From Wenzhouxiangella sp. (lineage in GTDB: Bacteria; Pseudomonadota; Gammaproteobacteria; Xanthomonadales; Wenzhouxiangellaceae): DNA of 35,533 bases. The notes beneath the pieces are model-generated. The model had not been told where the DNA came from. It searched no databases and was given only the letters and a program-made list of their open reading frames with translations. Position numbers and translations under genes: made by a program. Below, piece by piece: positions 1-9,052 of the stretch. How positions within the stretch are numbered: the stretch's first letter is position 1; each line of letters begins with the position of its first letter. The stretch is from NCBI GenBank assembly GCA_007119095.1, contig SKQI01000248.1, forward strand, positions 1-35,533, in the 5' to 3' direction.

Positions 1-1130
1 CTGCCTTCGATGCCGAGCGTTTCAGCGCCAAGATAGCCGGAGAAATCCGCGACTTTGATCTTGATCGCTATCTGTCTCCGAAGGAAGCACGGAAGTCTGA
101 CCCGTTCATTCATTACGGCATGGCGGCCTGTATTCAGGCCATCGAAGATGCCGGGCTGGAAGCCCAGCCCGCGGCGCCCGAGCGCTTCGGCCTGGCCGTT
201 GGCGCCGGCATAGGCGGTATTCAAACCATCGAAAATGCCTACCAGACCTATCTGGACAGCGGACCAAGGCGAATTTCACCGTTTTTTGTTCCCGGTTGCA
301 TCATCAACATGATCGCCGGGAATGTCTCGATTCGGTATGGGTTCAAGGGTCCGAATATTTCCATCGTGACTGCCTGCACAACCGCAACCCATTGCATCGG
401 TGAAGCCGCTCGGATGATTGCCTACGGCGACGCTGACGTCATGGTTGCCGGCGGCGCAGAATACGGTACGACCCCAACCGCCTACGGTGGCTTTACCGCA
501 GCCCGGGCCTTGTCAACGCGCAATGATGATCCTGAGCGCGCCAGCAGACCATGGGATGTGGACCGAGACGGCTTTGTGCTGAGTAACGGAGCCGGCGTGG
601 TCGTCATCGAGGAACTGGAGCACGCGCGCAAGCGCGGTGCGCGCATTTATGCAGAGCTGGCCGGTTACGGTCGTAGCGCCGATGCCTACCACATCACCTC
701 ACCGCCGGACGGTGGTGAAGGGGCCGCGCGCTGCATGAGCAATGCCATCGAAGATGCGGGCATTGATGCCAGCGACGTCGGCTACATCAACGCCCACGGA
801 ACTTCTACCCAGGTGGGCGACCGGGCGGAATGCGAAGCGATTCGCAGCGTGTTCGGTGCGCATTGCAAAGACTTGATGATCAGCTCGACAAAGTCGATGA
901 CCGGCCATCTGCTGGGTGCCGCCGGCGGCATCGAAGCGGTCATCAGCGTCATGGCACTACATGATGCAGTGATACCGCCGACGATCAACCTTGATCAGCC
1001 CGACCCGGCCTGTGAAGGCCTTCACCTGGTCCCGCATCAGGCACGCGAAGTGAAGGTGGATTACGCGTTATCGAATTCCTTCGGTTTCGGGGGCACGAAC
1101 GGCTCACTGCTGTTGCGGCGTTTCAACTGA
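1..1130 (+). CDS. fabF: beta-ketoacyl-ACP synthase II (KAS II), 5' end outside window
   Basis: Frame is open upstream of the listed ATG (AFDAERFSAKIAGEIRDFDLDRYL...). Ketosynthase motifs: VTACTTATHCIGEA, NAHGTSTQVGD, STKSMTGHLLGAAGG, NSFGFGGTNGSL. Confidence 0.96.
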   Translation, partial: AFDAERFSAKIAGEIRDFDLDRYLSPKEARKSDPFIHYGMAACIQAIEDAGLEAQPAAPERFGLAVGAGIGGIQTIENAYQTYLDSGPRRISPFFVPGCIINMIAGNVSIRYGFKGPNISIVTACTTATHCIGEAARMIAYGDADVMVAGGAEYGTTPTAYGGFTAARALSTRNDDPERASRPWDVDRDGFVLSNGAGVVVIEELEHARKRGARIYAELAGYGRSADAYHITSPPDGGEGAARCMSNAIEDAGIDASDVGYINAHGTSTQVGDRAECEAIRSVFGAHCKDLMISSTKSMTGHLLGAAGGIEAVISVMALHDAVIPPTINLDQPDPACEGLHLVPHQAREVKVDYALSNSFGFGGTNGSLLLRRFN

Positions 1131-1132
1131 GC

Positions 1133-1151
1133 AGCGGCGCTGCCGCTTTTT
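1133..1151 (+). terminator. candidate weak intrinsic terminator after fabF
   Basis: AGCGGC-gct-GCCGCT stem followed by a run of five T, just after the fabF stop (1128-1130). Confidence 0.45.
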
Positions 1152-1156
1152 AGACC

Positions 1157-2491
1157 TTGGCCTGCCTGTTCCCGCTTGAGGAAACGCCTGACCTGCTCGC
1201 TATCCATCGAGCGGAGCCTGATCGCTGGCCTTACCTGTTGGCCAGCTCTTCACAAGGCGGCAATCTGGCGCGCTGGTCCATGCTCTTGTACGCCGATGGT
1301 CCGGTACTGACGCTTGATCAGGCTGGACTGGAAGGTCCGGGTCAGGGCGATACCTTCCTGGACCGGCTGCGGGACTGGACGGGTTTGCCGTCAAAGCCGA
1401 CAGAACCCCTTGCGTTGCCGTTTGCAGGTGGCTGGTTTTTATACCTCGGTTACGAGCTGATTGGCGAAATCGAGCCGACCCTCAGATTGCCTTGCGCCCG
1501 TGACGGCTTACCGACCGCACTGGCCGCGCGCTGCCCGGCAGCCATCGTTATCGACCATATCGAGCACAAGAGCTGGCTGGTTGCTGAAACCTCATCCGAC
1601 CTTGAGCAGGCGCGCTGCGCCATGACAGTCGATCGCTCAGCCGAGGAGCAACAGGATTCCGCCCTTAAGCTGACCCTTCAGGCCGAACCCGGGGTCGACT
1701 TCATGCAAGGGGTGGCGCGGATTCGCGAGTGGATCCTGGACGGAGACGTATTCCAGGTGAATCTGTCGCGGGGCTGGCTTGGTCAATCCACCACGACCCT
1801 GGATCCGGTTTTAATTTACCGCCTGCTTGGCCAGAACAATCCCGCGCCCTTCGCTGGGCTGGCCCGTTTGCCCGGCGGCACTATCCTGAGCTCGTCGCCG
1901 GAACGACTGGTGGAAGTGCGCGGTCGGCAGGTACAAACCCGGCCTATTGCCGGCACTCGGCCGCGCGGCGCATCAGCTGATCAGGATGTGGGTCTCAGCG
2001 AGGAATTGATTGCGCATCCAAAGGAGCGGGCCGAACACATCATGCTGATCGATCTCGAGCGCAACGATCTCGGCCGGGTCTGTGAACCCGGCACGGTGCA
2101 AGTGGATGAGCTGATGATGATCGAAAGCTACGCCCACGTCCATCACATTGTTTCCAATATTCGGGGTCTGCTGCGGCCCGGGGTACATGCCGCTGATGTG
2201 ATCGCGGCCGTTTTTCCTGGCGGCACGATTACCGGCTGCCCGAAAGTAAGATGCATGGAAATCATTGCCGAGCTGGAGCAGCATGGTCGCGGTTTCTACA
2301 CCGGCGCGATGGGCTACCTGGGTCTTGATGGTGGCATGGACCTGAATATCCTGATTCGGAGCATGGCCGTTACCGGGTCCGCGCTCAGCTTCCGAACCGG
2401 CGCCGGTATTGTTGCCGACTCCGAGCCCGCCGCGGAGCTGGCCGAGACCGAAGCAAAGGCGCGCGGCCTGCTGCGAGCCCTGGCCGGATGA
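1157..2491 (+). CDS. pabB: aminodeoxychorismate synthase component I
   Basis: Chorismate-binding enzyme motifs PIAGTRPRG, HIMLIDLERNDLGRVCEPGTV, FPGGTITGCPKVRCMEII; followed by pabC. TTG start is tentative. Confidence 0.92.
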   Translation: MACLFPLEETPDLLAIHRAEPDRWPYLLASSSQGGNLARWSMLLYADGPVLTLDQAGLEGPGQGDTFLDRLRDWTGLPSKPTEPLALPFAGGWFLYLGYELIGEIEPTLRLPCARDGLPTALAARCPAAIVIDHIEHKSWLVAETSSDLEQARCAMTVDRSAEEQQDSALKLTLQAEPGVDFMQGVARIREWILDGDVFQVNLSRGWLGQSTTTLDPVLIYRLLGQNNPAPFAGLARLPGGTILSSSPERLVEVRGRQVQTRPIAGTRPRGASADQDVGLSEELIAHPKERAEHIMLIDLERNDLGRVCEPGTVQVDELMMIESYAHVHHIVSNIRGLLRPGVHAADVIAAVFPGGTITGCPKVRCMEIIAELEQHGRGFYTGAMGYLGLDGGMDLNILIRSMAVTGSALSFRTGAGIVADSEPAAELAETEAKARGLLRALAG

Positions 2492-3294
2492 GCTCAAGCC
2501 TGGTCAACGGCAAGCTCCAGACTCTGGTGCCCGCGAATGACCGGGCCCTGCTGTATGGTGACGGACTATTCGAAACTGTGGTTTTCCGCGCTGGTCACGC
2601 GCCACTTTGGCCGTTGCACTGGCAGCGCTTCGAGCATGGCTGCCAGGTGCTTGGGCTGCTGTGCCCGGATCCTGAAACGGTGCTGGCGCAATGTCGGCAG
2701 TTGTGTTCTGCAACCGGCATGAGCGTGATTCGTTTCCAGCTAAGCCGCGGCAGCGGCGGACGGGCTTACTGGCCTGACGAACAGGCGCCACCACGCCTGT
2801 TTGTCCAGGGCAGGGCATGGCCGGCTGAAATCAGCGCAGTTCGCCAGCGTGGACTTCGACTGCATAGCTCCAGCGTCCGCCTGGCCAGCGACTCGAGCCT
2901 GGCGGGGTTGAAGCACTGCAATCGGCTCGAGCAGGTCATGGCCGCTCGTGAATGCGCGCGGGCAGGCTTTGACGAGGCGCTGTTGTTCAACGGCCAGGGC
3001 AGGCTGGTCGAAGCCATTGCATCGAACCTGATCCTTGAGCTGGACGGCAAGCTGGTTACGCCGGACGCCGGTTGCGGCGTTGCCGGCGTGGGACTTCGCT
3101 GGATAATGGAGCAAGCGGGACTTGACATTCAGCCGGTCTCGCTTGATTCGGACAGGGTCACTGCCTCGACCAGCATCGTAGTGATAAACTCGGTCGCCGG
3201 TCCTCGCATGGCCGTCGAGCTCGACGGTCGGTCACTGTCTTTTTCGTCGCGCTGTCGCGCGTTACAGCAACTCTGGGTGGATTCACTCTGGTAA
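2488..3294 (+). CDS. pabC: aminodeoxychorismate lyase
   Basis: Class IV PLP enzyme pattern (GDGLFETV, GLKHCNRLEQVMAARE, ALLFNGQGRLVEAIASNL); ATGA overlap with pabB. Confidence 0.92.
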   Translation: MSSSLVNGKLQTLVPANDRALLYGDGLFETVVFRAGHAPLWPLHWQRFEHGCQVLGLLCPDPETVLAQCRQLCSATGMSVIRFQLSRGSGGRAYWPDEQAPPRLFVQGRAWPAEISAVRQRGLRLHSSSVRLASDSSLAGLKHCNRLEQVMAARECARAGFDEALLFNGQGRLVEAIASNLILELDGKLVTPDAGCGVAGVGLRWIMEQAGLDIQPVSLDSDRVTASTSIVVINSVAGPRMAVELDGRSLSFSSRCRALQQLWVDSLW

Positions 3295-4298
3295 TGATGC
3301 GCAAACTGCTTGCCTTTGTTGCGATCCTTGGGCTCGGCCTGGCGTTGGCATCGGCCTGGCTGCTGCACGATTGGCAGCGCTTCGTCGATCAGCCGGTCAA
3401 CCCGGATAGTGAGCTGACACTTTGGCTGCCCAGCGGCACCAGTTTTCCCGCCCTTGTGCGACAGCTGGAGACCCTTGGGCTGGCATCGTCCCGGCACTGG
3501 CATTGGCGCGTCTGGCCTCGCCTCCACGAACCAGCGCTCCGAGCCGGCGAGTATCGGATCGAGCGCGGCCTGCGCCTGAACGAGCTGGTCGGCGTACTGG
3601 AAAGCGGTCGCGCCGTCGAACACCGTTTTACCATTGTCGAAGGCTGGACCACGGCCCGTCTGCGCCAGGCCCTGGCGGCCGATCCGCGCCTTGCCCAGCT
3701 GACTCGAGAGATGGACGAAGCGGAGCTGATGCGAATGCTGGGCTGCGAGGACTGCCCCAGCGAGGGTCGGTTCCTGCCGGAAACCTATTTTTTCACTCGG
3801 CCCGGCTCGGACCAGGCGCTGCTGACGCGAGCATTCAATGACATGAACGACGCACTCGCCAAAGCCTGGGCACAACGTCAGCCGGATCTGCCGCTTTCCT
3901 CACCTGAAGAACTGCTGGTGCTGGCATCCATTATCGAACGGGAAACCGGCCAGGCTGCCGAGCGGGCCAGGGTAGCCGGTGTGTTTACCCGTCGCCTGCA
4001 GCTGGGCATGCGTTTACAGACCGACCCGACGGTGATCTATGGCATGGGCGATGACTTCGATGGCCGTCTGCTGAGAGCACATTTGCGCATCGACCATCCC
4101 TGGAACACTTATACCCGGCATGGACTGCCGCCAACGGCCATCGCCTTGCCTGGCAGACCGGCGATAGAAGCAGCCGCGAATCCGCAAGACGGAACAGCCT
4201 TGTATTTCGTTGCCCGCGGTGATGGCAGCCACCATTTCTCCGATACGCTGGAGGAACATAACCGGGCCGTCAACCGCTATATCCGGGGGAGACGATGA
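3294..4298 (+). CDS. mltG: endolytic murein transglycosylase
   Basis: YceG/MltG pattern: N-terminal TM segment, ASIIERETGQAAERARVAGVFTRRLQLGMRLQTDPTVIYGMG; conserved pabC-mltG-tmk context. Confidence 0.93.
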   Translation: MMRKLLAFVAILGLGLALASAWLLHDWQRFVDQPVNPDSELTLWLPSGTSFPALVRQLETLGLASSRHWHWRVWPRLHEPALRAGEYRIERGLRLNELVGVLESGRAVEHRFTIVEGWTTARLRQALAADPRLAQLTREMDEAELMRMLGCEDCPSEGRFLPETYFFTRPGSDQALLTRAFNDMNDALAKAWAQRQPDLPLSSPEELLVLASIIERETGQAAERARVAGVFTRRLQLGMRLQTDPTVIYGMGDDFDGRLLRAHLRIDHPWNTYTRHGLPPTAIALPGRPAIEAAANPQDGTALYFVARGDGSHHFSDTLEEHNRAVNRYIRGRR

Positions 4299-4921
4299 GC
4301 CGCGGTCGCCTGATTACCCTGGAAGGCGGCGAGGGCGCAGGAAAAACCAGCGCGGTCAACTGCATTGCCGAATGGCTACGCAATCAAGGCAGTGATGTCG
4401 TGATCACCCGCGAGCCCGGTGGCACGGCCGCGGCAGAGCGTATTCGCGGCGTGCTTCTGGACCCCGCGACCGGCGATCTGGACCCGCTGACAGAGGCGCT
4501 GCTGATGTTCGCCGCCCGGGTCGAAAATCTGGTTCAGGTCATTCGCCCGGCACTGGCGTCGGGCCGGGATGTGGTGTGCGACCGGTTCACTGACGCCAGT
4601 CGCGCCTACCAGGGTGGCGGCCGACAGCTGGGCATGGGCCCGGTCAACGCGCTGGCTGAGCTGGTCCACCCCGACCTCGCACCTGATCTGACCCTGCTGC
4701 TGGATGTACCCGTGGACATCGGCATGACTCGGATCTCAGGCCGTGGACAGTCGCCAGACCGCTTCGAACAAAACCGCCATGATTTCCTGGAGCGGGTGCG
4801 TCGCAGCTACCTCGACCAGGCCCTGGCCGAGCCCGAGAGGTTCGCCGTCATTGATGCCAGCCCGGCCATTGATCAGGTGCATGACCAGATCATCCATGTG
4901 CTGATGGAGCGACTGACATGA
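4295..4921 (+). CDS. tmk: thymidylate kinase
   Basis: P-loop EGGEGAGKTSAVN, TREPGGT, DRFTDASRAYQGGGR; overlaps neighbours. Confidence 0.95.
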   Translation: MSRGRLITLEGGEGAGKTSAVNCIAEWLRNQGSDVVITREPGGTAAAERIRGVLLDPATGDLDPLTEALLMFAARVENLVQVIRPALASGRDVVCDRFTDASRAYQGGGRQLGMGPVNALAELVHPDLAPDLTLLLDVPVDIGMTRISGRGQSPDRFEQNRHDFLERVRRSYLDQALAEPERFAVIDASPAIDQVHDQIIHVLMERLT

Positions 4922-5883
4922 ACCTGCCGTGGCTTGAAGAGCCGCAGCGGCGACTGGAACAGACGCTGCAGGCCAATCGGCTGGGCCACGCGCCGCTGAT
5001 CTGTGGTCCTGCAGGACTGGGCAAGCTTGAACTGGCGCGGTGGCTGCTTGCCCGCATTCTTTGCCTGTCGCCTGCTGGCGAGGCGCCATGTGGCCAGTGT
5101 CGTTCCTGTGAGTTGCTGGCCAGTGGCAGTCACCCCGACAGCTTTCGGCTGGCTATCCCGGAGGACAAGAAAGAGATTCCGGTCGATGATGTGCGCGGCA
5201 TGATCGCCAGCCTGCAGCTCACGCCCAGGGTGGGTCCAAATCGCGTTGGCCTGATCGAGCCGGCCGAAGCAATGAACCGGAATGCAGCCAATGCCCTGCT
5301 GAAAACCCTGGAGGAGCCGGCGGAAAAAGCCTGGTTGATCCTGGTCAGTCACCAGCCAGGCCGTCTCCCGGCAACGATTCGCAGTCGCTGTCAGAAAATC
5401 GTGATTCGTCCGCCTCATGCCGACCAGGCATCTGCCTGGCTGGTCGACCGTCACCCGTCAATAGAGGGCGCTGATCTTGATCGCGTGCTGACCCTGGCTG
5501 CCGGTGCGCCATTGGCCGCAAGCGCCCTGCTGGCCGGCGATGGACTAGACCATGGCCGACAGATTCTGGAAGGTCTGCTGGCCGTTGCCGCCGGCGGTTC
5601 GGCATCGGCAGTGGCCGACGACAGCTGGCATGCAAGCCCGGAATTGACCTGGCACTGGCTATCGGTATGGATGGCGGCGATCATGCGCCATGCGCAGGGA
5701 CTGCCGGACAGCGCATTGCCTGCGACGTTCAAGCTGCCGGCCGAGCTCGAGCCACAAAGTCTGGCCAGACTATGGGAGCAGAGCCTGGCCGGACGCCGGA
5801 TGTCCACCATGGCCGTGCGCCACGACTTGTTGATTGGCAAATGGCTGCTAGAATGGGCCCGCTGTTTTTCTCCCGGAACCTGA
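4918..5883 (+). CDS. holB: DNA polymerase III subunit delta'
   Basis: Clamp-loader pattern: zinc-binding CxxCRSC region, NRNAANALLKTLEEP, LPATIRSRCQ; between tmk and pilZ. Confidence 0.93.
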   Translation: MNLPWLEEPQRRLEQTLQANRLGHAPLICGPAGLGKLELARWLLARILCLSPAGEAPCGQCRSCELLASGSHPDSFRLAIPEDKKEIPVDDVRGMIASLQLTPRVGPNRVGLIEPAEAMNRNAANALLKTLEEPAEKAWLILVSHQPGRLPATIRSRCQKIVIRPPHADQASAWLVDRHPSIEGADLDRVLTLAAGAPLAASALLAGDGLDHGRQILEGLLAVAAGGSASAVADDSWHASPELTWHWLSVWMAAIMRHAQGLPDSALPATFKLPAELEPQSLARLWEQSLAGRRMSTMAVRHDLLIGKWLLEWARCFSPGT

Positions 5884-5886
5884 TTC

Positions 5887-6225
5887 ATGGCCCAGAAAGG
5901 CATTCTTTCCTACAACATCGAAACCAAGCAGGAGCTGTATGCTGCGTTCATGCCGTTTCTGATCAACGGTGGGTTGTTCGTGCCAACCAAAAAGAACTTC
6001 AAGCTGGGAGATGAAGTGCTGATTCTGCTCAGCCTGCTCGGCGAAGAGCGTATTGCCATTCCGGGCAAGGTGGCCTGGATAACGCCGCCCGGTTCACAGC
6101 ACAGCATCAACAGTGGTGTCGGCGTTCAGTTTGCCGACAGCCCGGAAGGCACCCAGGCCAATGCCACCATCAGCTCACTGCTGGCCGGCATGCTCGAATC
6201 CGATCGCCCGACCCGGACGATCTGA
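5887..6225 (+). CDS. pilZ: PilZ domain type IV pilus protein
   Basis: LYAAFMPFLINGGLFVPTKKNFKLGDEVLILLSLL...GKVAWITP...GVGVQF, resembling canonical PilZ; holB-pilZ neighbourhood. Confidence 0.9.
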   Translation: MAQKGILSYNIETKQELYAAFMPFLINGGLFVPTKKNFKLGDEVLILLSLLGEERIAIPGKVAWITPPGSQHSINSGVGVQFADSPEGTQANATISSLLAGMLESDRPTRTI

Positions 6226-6235
6226 AAAAAACACC

Positions 6236-7387
6236 TCATTCAGCCATTTTCCTGATCACATCGATGGCGGCTTCGAGCTGCTGCATCGGGGTGTAGAAAT
6301 GGGGTGAGAGACGCAGGCAGCGGCCACGAATGGCGGCATGAATTCCGTGCAAGGTCAGCTGCGCCAGGGCGCTCTCCGGATCTACCCCGTCTATCACAAG
6401 GCTGACGATACCCGCGCGGTGCTCCCGCGCTATCGGGCTGGTCAGCCAAATGCGCGGCACTGACTCCAAAGCCTCGGTCAGCAGGTCGGTCCTGTCGAGC
6501 AAGGCCGAGCCGACCCGGTCCATTCCCTGTTCGACCAGCAGCGACACCGATGCTTCCAGACCATGGATAGCGGCAGTATTGAGCGTTCCAGGCTCAAATC
6601 GTCGCGCCGAATTCGGTGGCGTCCAGTCCGGGCGCGAAAAATTGAACGGATCCGGGAACATACGCCAGCCCGGCTCGACCACGTCCAGCAGGGCCCTGGC
6701 CTCGGGCCGGCTCCAGAACAGGGCCAGACCCTCCGGTGCCAGCAGCCACTTGTGCGAACCGGCAACAACAAAATCCGCCTGGACCTGGTCGACATCAAGG
6801 GGCAGGGCACCGAGATGCTGAATGGCGTCGATGCAAAACAGCACGCCGTGCCGGCTGCAGGCCTCGCCCAGGCGCGCGAGATCAAGTCTGTGGCCGTTTT
6901 CGTAGTGCACAGATGAAACGGCGAGCAGGCGCGTGCTGGGCCCGATGGCGGCGATCAGCGAGCGTTCCGGGTCGTGGGTGTCCAGACTGACCGGGCGCGG
7001 TTGTACGCCAAGTCGTTCCAGGGCCATCCAGGGCAGGGTGTTGGAGGGAAAGTCTTCTGCCATGAAGACCACACTGTCACCCGCTTGCCAGTCCAGGCCG
7101 CGGGCAATACGATTCAAGCCGGTGCTGGTGTTGGATACCAGCGCAATATCGTCGGCATTTTCCTGCCCCAGCAGCGACGGTGCCAGCTCTCGAAGACGCT
7201 GCTCGACCTGCAGCCAGCGGCCGTAGCCCAGCGGACCCTGGCTGGCGTTGTCGGACACGAAGTCCTGCATGGCCTTGCTGACCGGCTCAGGCCACGGCGA
7301 AATGGCCGCATGATTCAGCCAGGTACGACGACCAATAACCGGAAAAAGCTCGGCAACCGATGCCGAGGTCGAAGGATTCATTTCCAT
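6236..7387 (-). CDS. class V aminotransferase-fold PLP-dependent enzyme
   Basis: LNHAAISPWP, SNTSTGLNRIARGL, CIDAIQHLGALPLD, SHKWLLAPEGLA (PLP lysine). Confidence 0.88.
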   Translation of the reverse strand: MEMNPSTSASVAELFPVIGRRTWLNHAAISPWPEPVSKAMQDFVSDNASQGPLGYGRWLQVEQRLRELAPSLLGQENADDIALVSNTSTGLNRIARGLDWQAGDSVVFMAEDFPSNTLPWMALERLGVQPRPVSLDTHDPERSLIAAIGPSTRLLAVSSVHYENGHRLDLARLGEACSRHGVLFCIDAIQHLGALPLDVDQVQADFVVAGSHKWLLAPEGLALFWSRPEARALLDVVEPGWRMFPDPFNFSRPDWTPPNSARRFEPGTLNTAAIHGLEASVSLLVEQGMDRVGSALLDRTDLLTEALESVPRIWLTSPIAREHRAGIVSLVIDGVDPESALAQLTLHGIHAAIRGRCLRLSPHFYTPMQQLEAAIDVIRKMAE

Positions 7388-7473
7388 CCCGGCATCTTAA
7401 CCGCCCGCCGCCGCCCACATGGCACAATCCATGACTTGGTACAGCTCACTTCAGCGCCGGTTGTGGCAGCATC

Positions 7474-7773
7474 CAAAGCCTTTCCTGATTACGTATGTGT
7501 CTCAGCCATGCCTTCCGCGCGTTGATCGGTCAGCGGGCCTTGTTTGTCAGGCCTTGAGGTGCAGCCGAAGCGCGCAGGGCCAGGCGGATAAAGGGCCGCC
7601 GCCTGTTTGAGCGGAGCGCCCGATAGGGCGTGCAGCGAGTTCGGCGGACCCCGCCTGGACCGAGCACTGCAGGGAATCGGCCGCCCGCAAGGGCGGTCGA
7701 CAAACCGTTGGCCTGACAGACAAGGCCCGCTGACCGATGGCTGAGGTACGTACGTAATCAGGAAACCTTTTGG
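7474..7773 (+). repeat. long imperfect inverted repeat enclosing several hairpins (possible structured RNA or MITE-like repeat)
   Basis: Arms 7474-7554 (with an unpaired 17-nt segment 7511-7527) and 7710-7773: 57 Watson-Crick pairs, 5 G-U, 2 C-C over 64 positions. Internal hairpins CGCCC-gata-GGGCG (7617-7630), GGCGG-acc-CCGCC (7643-7655), CCGCCC-gcaa-GGGCGG (7681-7696). Confidence 0.85.
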
Positions 7774-7834
7774 ACGCAAAGCAGCGAAGCAGCTAAGGTT
7801 TTGAAAAGCTCGCATTCCCTGGCTGCTTTGCGGG

Positions 7835-7854
7835 CCGAACAATTTGGTTTTTTT
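7835..7854 (+). terminator. candidate intrinsic terminator upstream of dinB
   Basis: CCGAA-caa-TTTGG (5 bp including one G-U) followed directly by seven T, ending about 30 nt before the dinB ATG. Confidence 0.45.
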
Positions 7855-7883
7855 AATCGACAAGAGATCTTTGCGGACCGCCC

Positions 7884-8987
7884 ATGCGCGCCATCATTCA
7901 CGTTGATATGGATGCCTTCTTTGCCAGCGTGGAGCAGCACGATGATCCGGCCCTGCGTGGCCGTCCAGTGATGGTGGGCGGCGGTAGTCATCGGGGCGTG
8001 GTCGCCGCGGCCAGCTACGAGGCGCGCCAGTTCGGCGTGCGCTCTGCGATGCCGGGCGCGGTGGCGCGCCGCTTGTGCCCACAGGGTGTTTTCGTCAAAT
8101 CACGATTTGCTCGTTATCGCGAAGTGTCTGCCGAAATCTTCACAATCTTCCGTCGCTATACCGACCTGGTGGAAGGGTTGAGTCTGGATGAGGCCTTTCT
8201 CGATGTCAGCGAAGCCGTGCGTCCGGAACGGGGGCTGGAGCAGATCGGCCGGGCCATCAAGCGCGATATCGGCCGTGTCTGTGGGCTCACGGCTTCGGTT
8301 GGCATGGCCCACAACAAGCTGCTGGCCAAGCTCGCTTCCGATTACGACAAGCCTGATGGTTTCACCCTGGTGCGTTTTGAGGATACCCGGCGATTTCTCG
8401 ATCCGCTGCCGATTCGGCGTCTGCCCGGCATTGGTCCGCGCAGCGCCGACAAGCTGCACGATGCCGGCATCTACACCTTGGGCCAGCTCAGAAGGACGCC
8501 GAGTGAGCTGCTGTTCGAGCTATTCGGCGCAACCGGCCTGGAGTTCGCCCGGCGCGCCGCCGGTAAGGATGAGCGTCCGGTCAAGTCAACCCGGGTGCGG
8601 CGTTCGATCAGCCAGGAAAACACATTCAGCCAGGACCATACATCGCTGGCATCGCTGCGGCCTGTTCTGCAGGCACAGTCCGAGCAAGTCGCCGAAACGC
8701 TGGTCAGGAAACAACTGTACGCTCGCACGGTCACCCTCAAACTTCGGTCCAGCCGCTTTTCCACCCTGACCCGAAGTTTGTCTCTGAATGGCTACACCCA
8801 GAGCGCGGATCGGATCAGCGCCACGGCCTTTGAACTGTTGGAAAACTGGGCGGAATGGCGATCTGGTTTTGCCGTTCGCCTGCTCGGTGTCGGCGTCAGC
8901 GGCCTCGAGGCCCAACCAGCCCTCGAAACCATCCTCGATGAAAACCAGGGCTGCAACCAGCCAAGTGCCGATGGCGGAGGCCACTGA
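7884..8987 (+). CDS. dinB: DNA polymerase IV (Y-family)
   Basis: IIHVDMDAFFASVEQ, SLDEAFLDVS, TASVGMAHNKLLAKLASDYDKPDG, LPGIGPRSADKL. Confidence 0.96.
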   Translation: MRAIIHVDMDAFFASVEQHDDPALRGRPVMVGGGSHRGVVAAASYEARQFGVRSAMPGAVARRLCPQGVFVKSRFARYREVSAEIFTIFRRYTDLVEGLSLDEAFLDVSEAVRPERGLEQIGRAIKRDIGRVCGLTASVGMAHNKLLAKLASDYDKPDGFTLVRFEDTRRFLDPLPIRRLPGIGPRSADKLHDAGIYTLGQLRRTPSELLFELFGATGLEFARRAAGKDERPVKSTRVRRSISQENTFSQDHTSLASLRPVLQAQSEQVAETLVRKQLYARTVTLKLRSSRFSTLTRSLSLNGYTQSADRISATAFELLENWAEWRSGFAVRLLGVGVSGLEAQPALETILDENQGCNQPSADGGGH

Positions 8988-9001
8988 GGGCCTCCGCCAT
9001 C
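8970..9001. other. perfect 13-bp hairpin across the dinB stop codon
   Basis: GATGGCGGAGGCC-actgag-GGCCTCCGCCATC; dinB TGA (8985-8987) lies in the loop. No T-run on either side. Confidence 0.8.
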
Positions 9002-9052
9002 AAAACATCAATCGGAACATCCCGATGATTGTCGGGCTAACGACTTGCCATC

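Noticed and set aside
7489-7863. 124-aa minus-strand ORF (MSIKKTKLFGPQ...)
   Set aside because: Lies entirely within the inverted-repeat element; low-complexity Pro/Arg/Gly composition with no domain pattern. Treated as a spurious ORF over a structured region.
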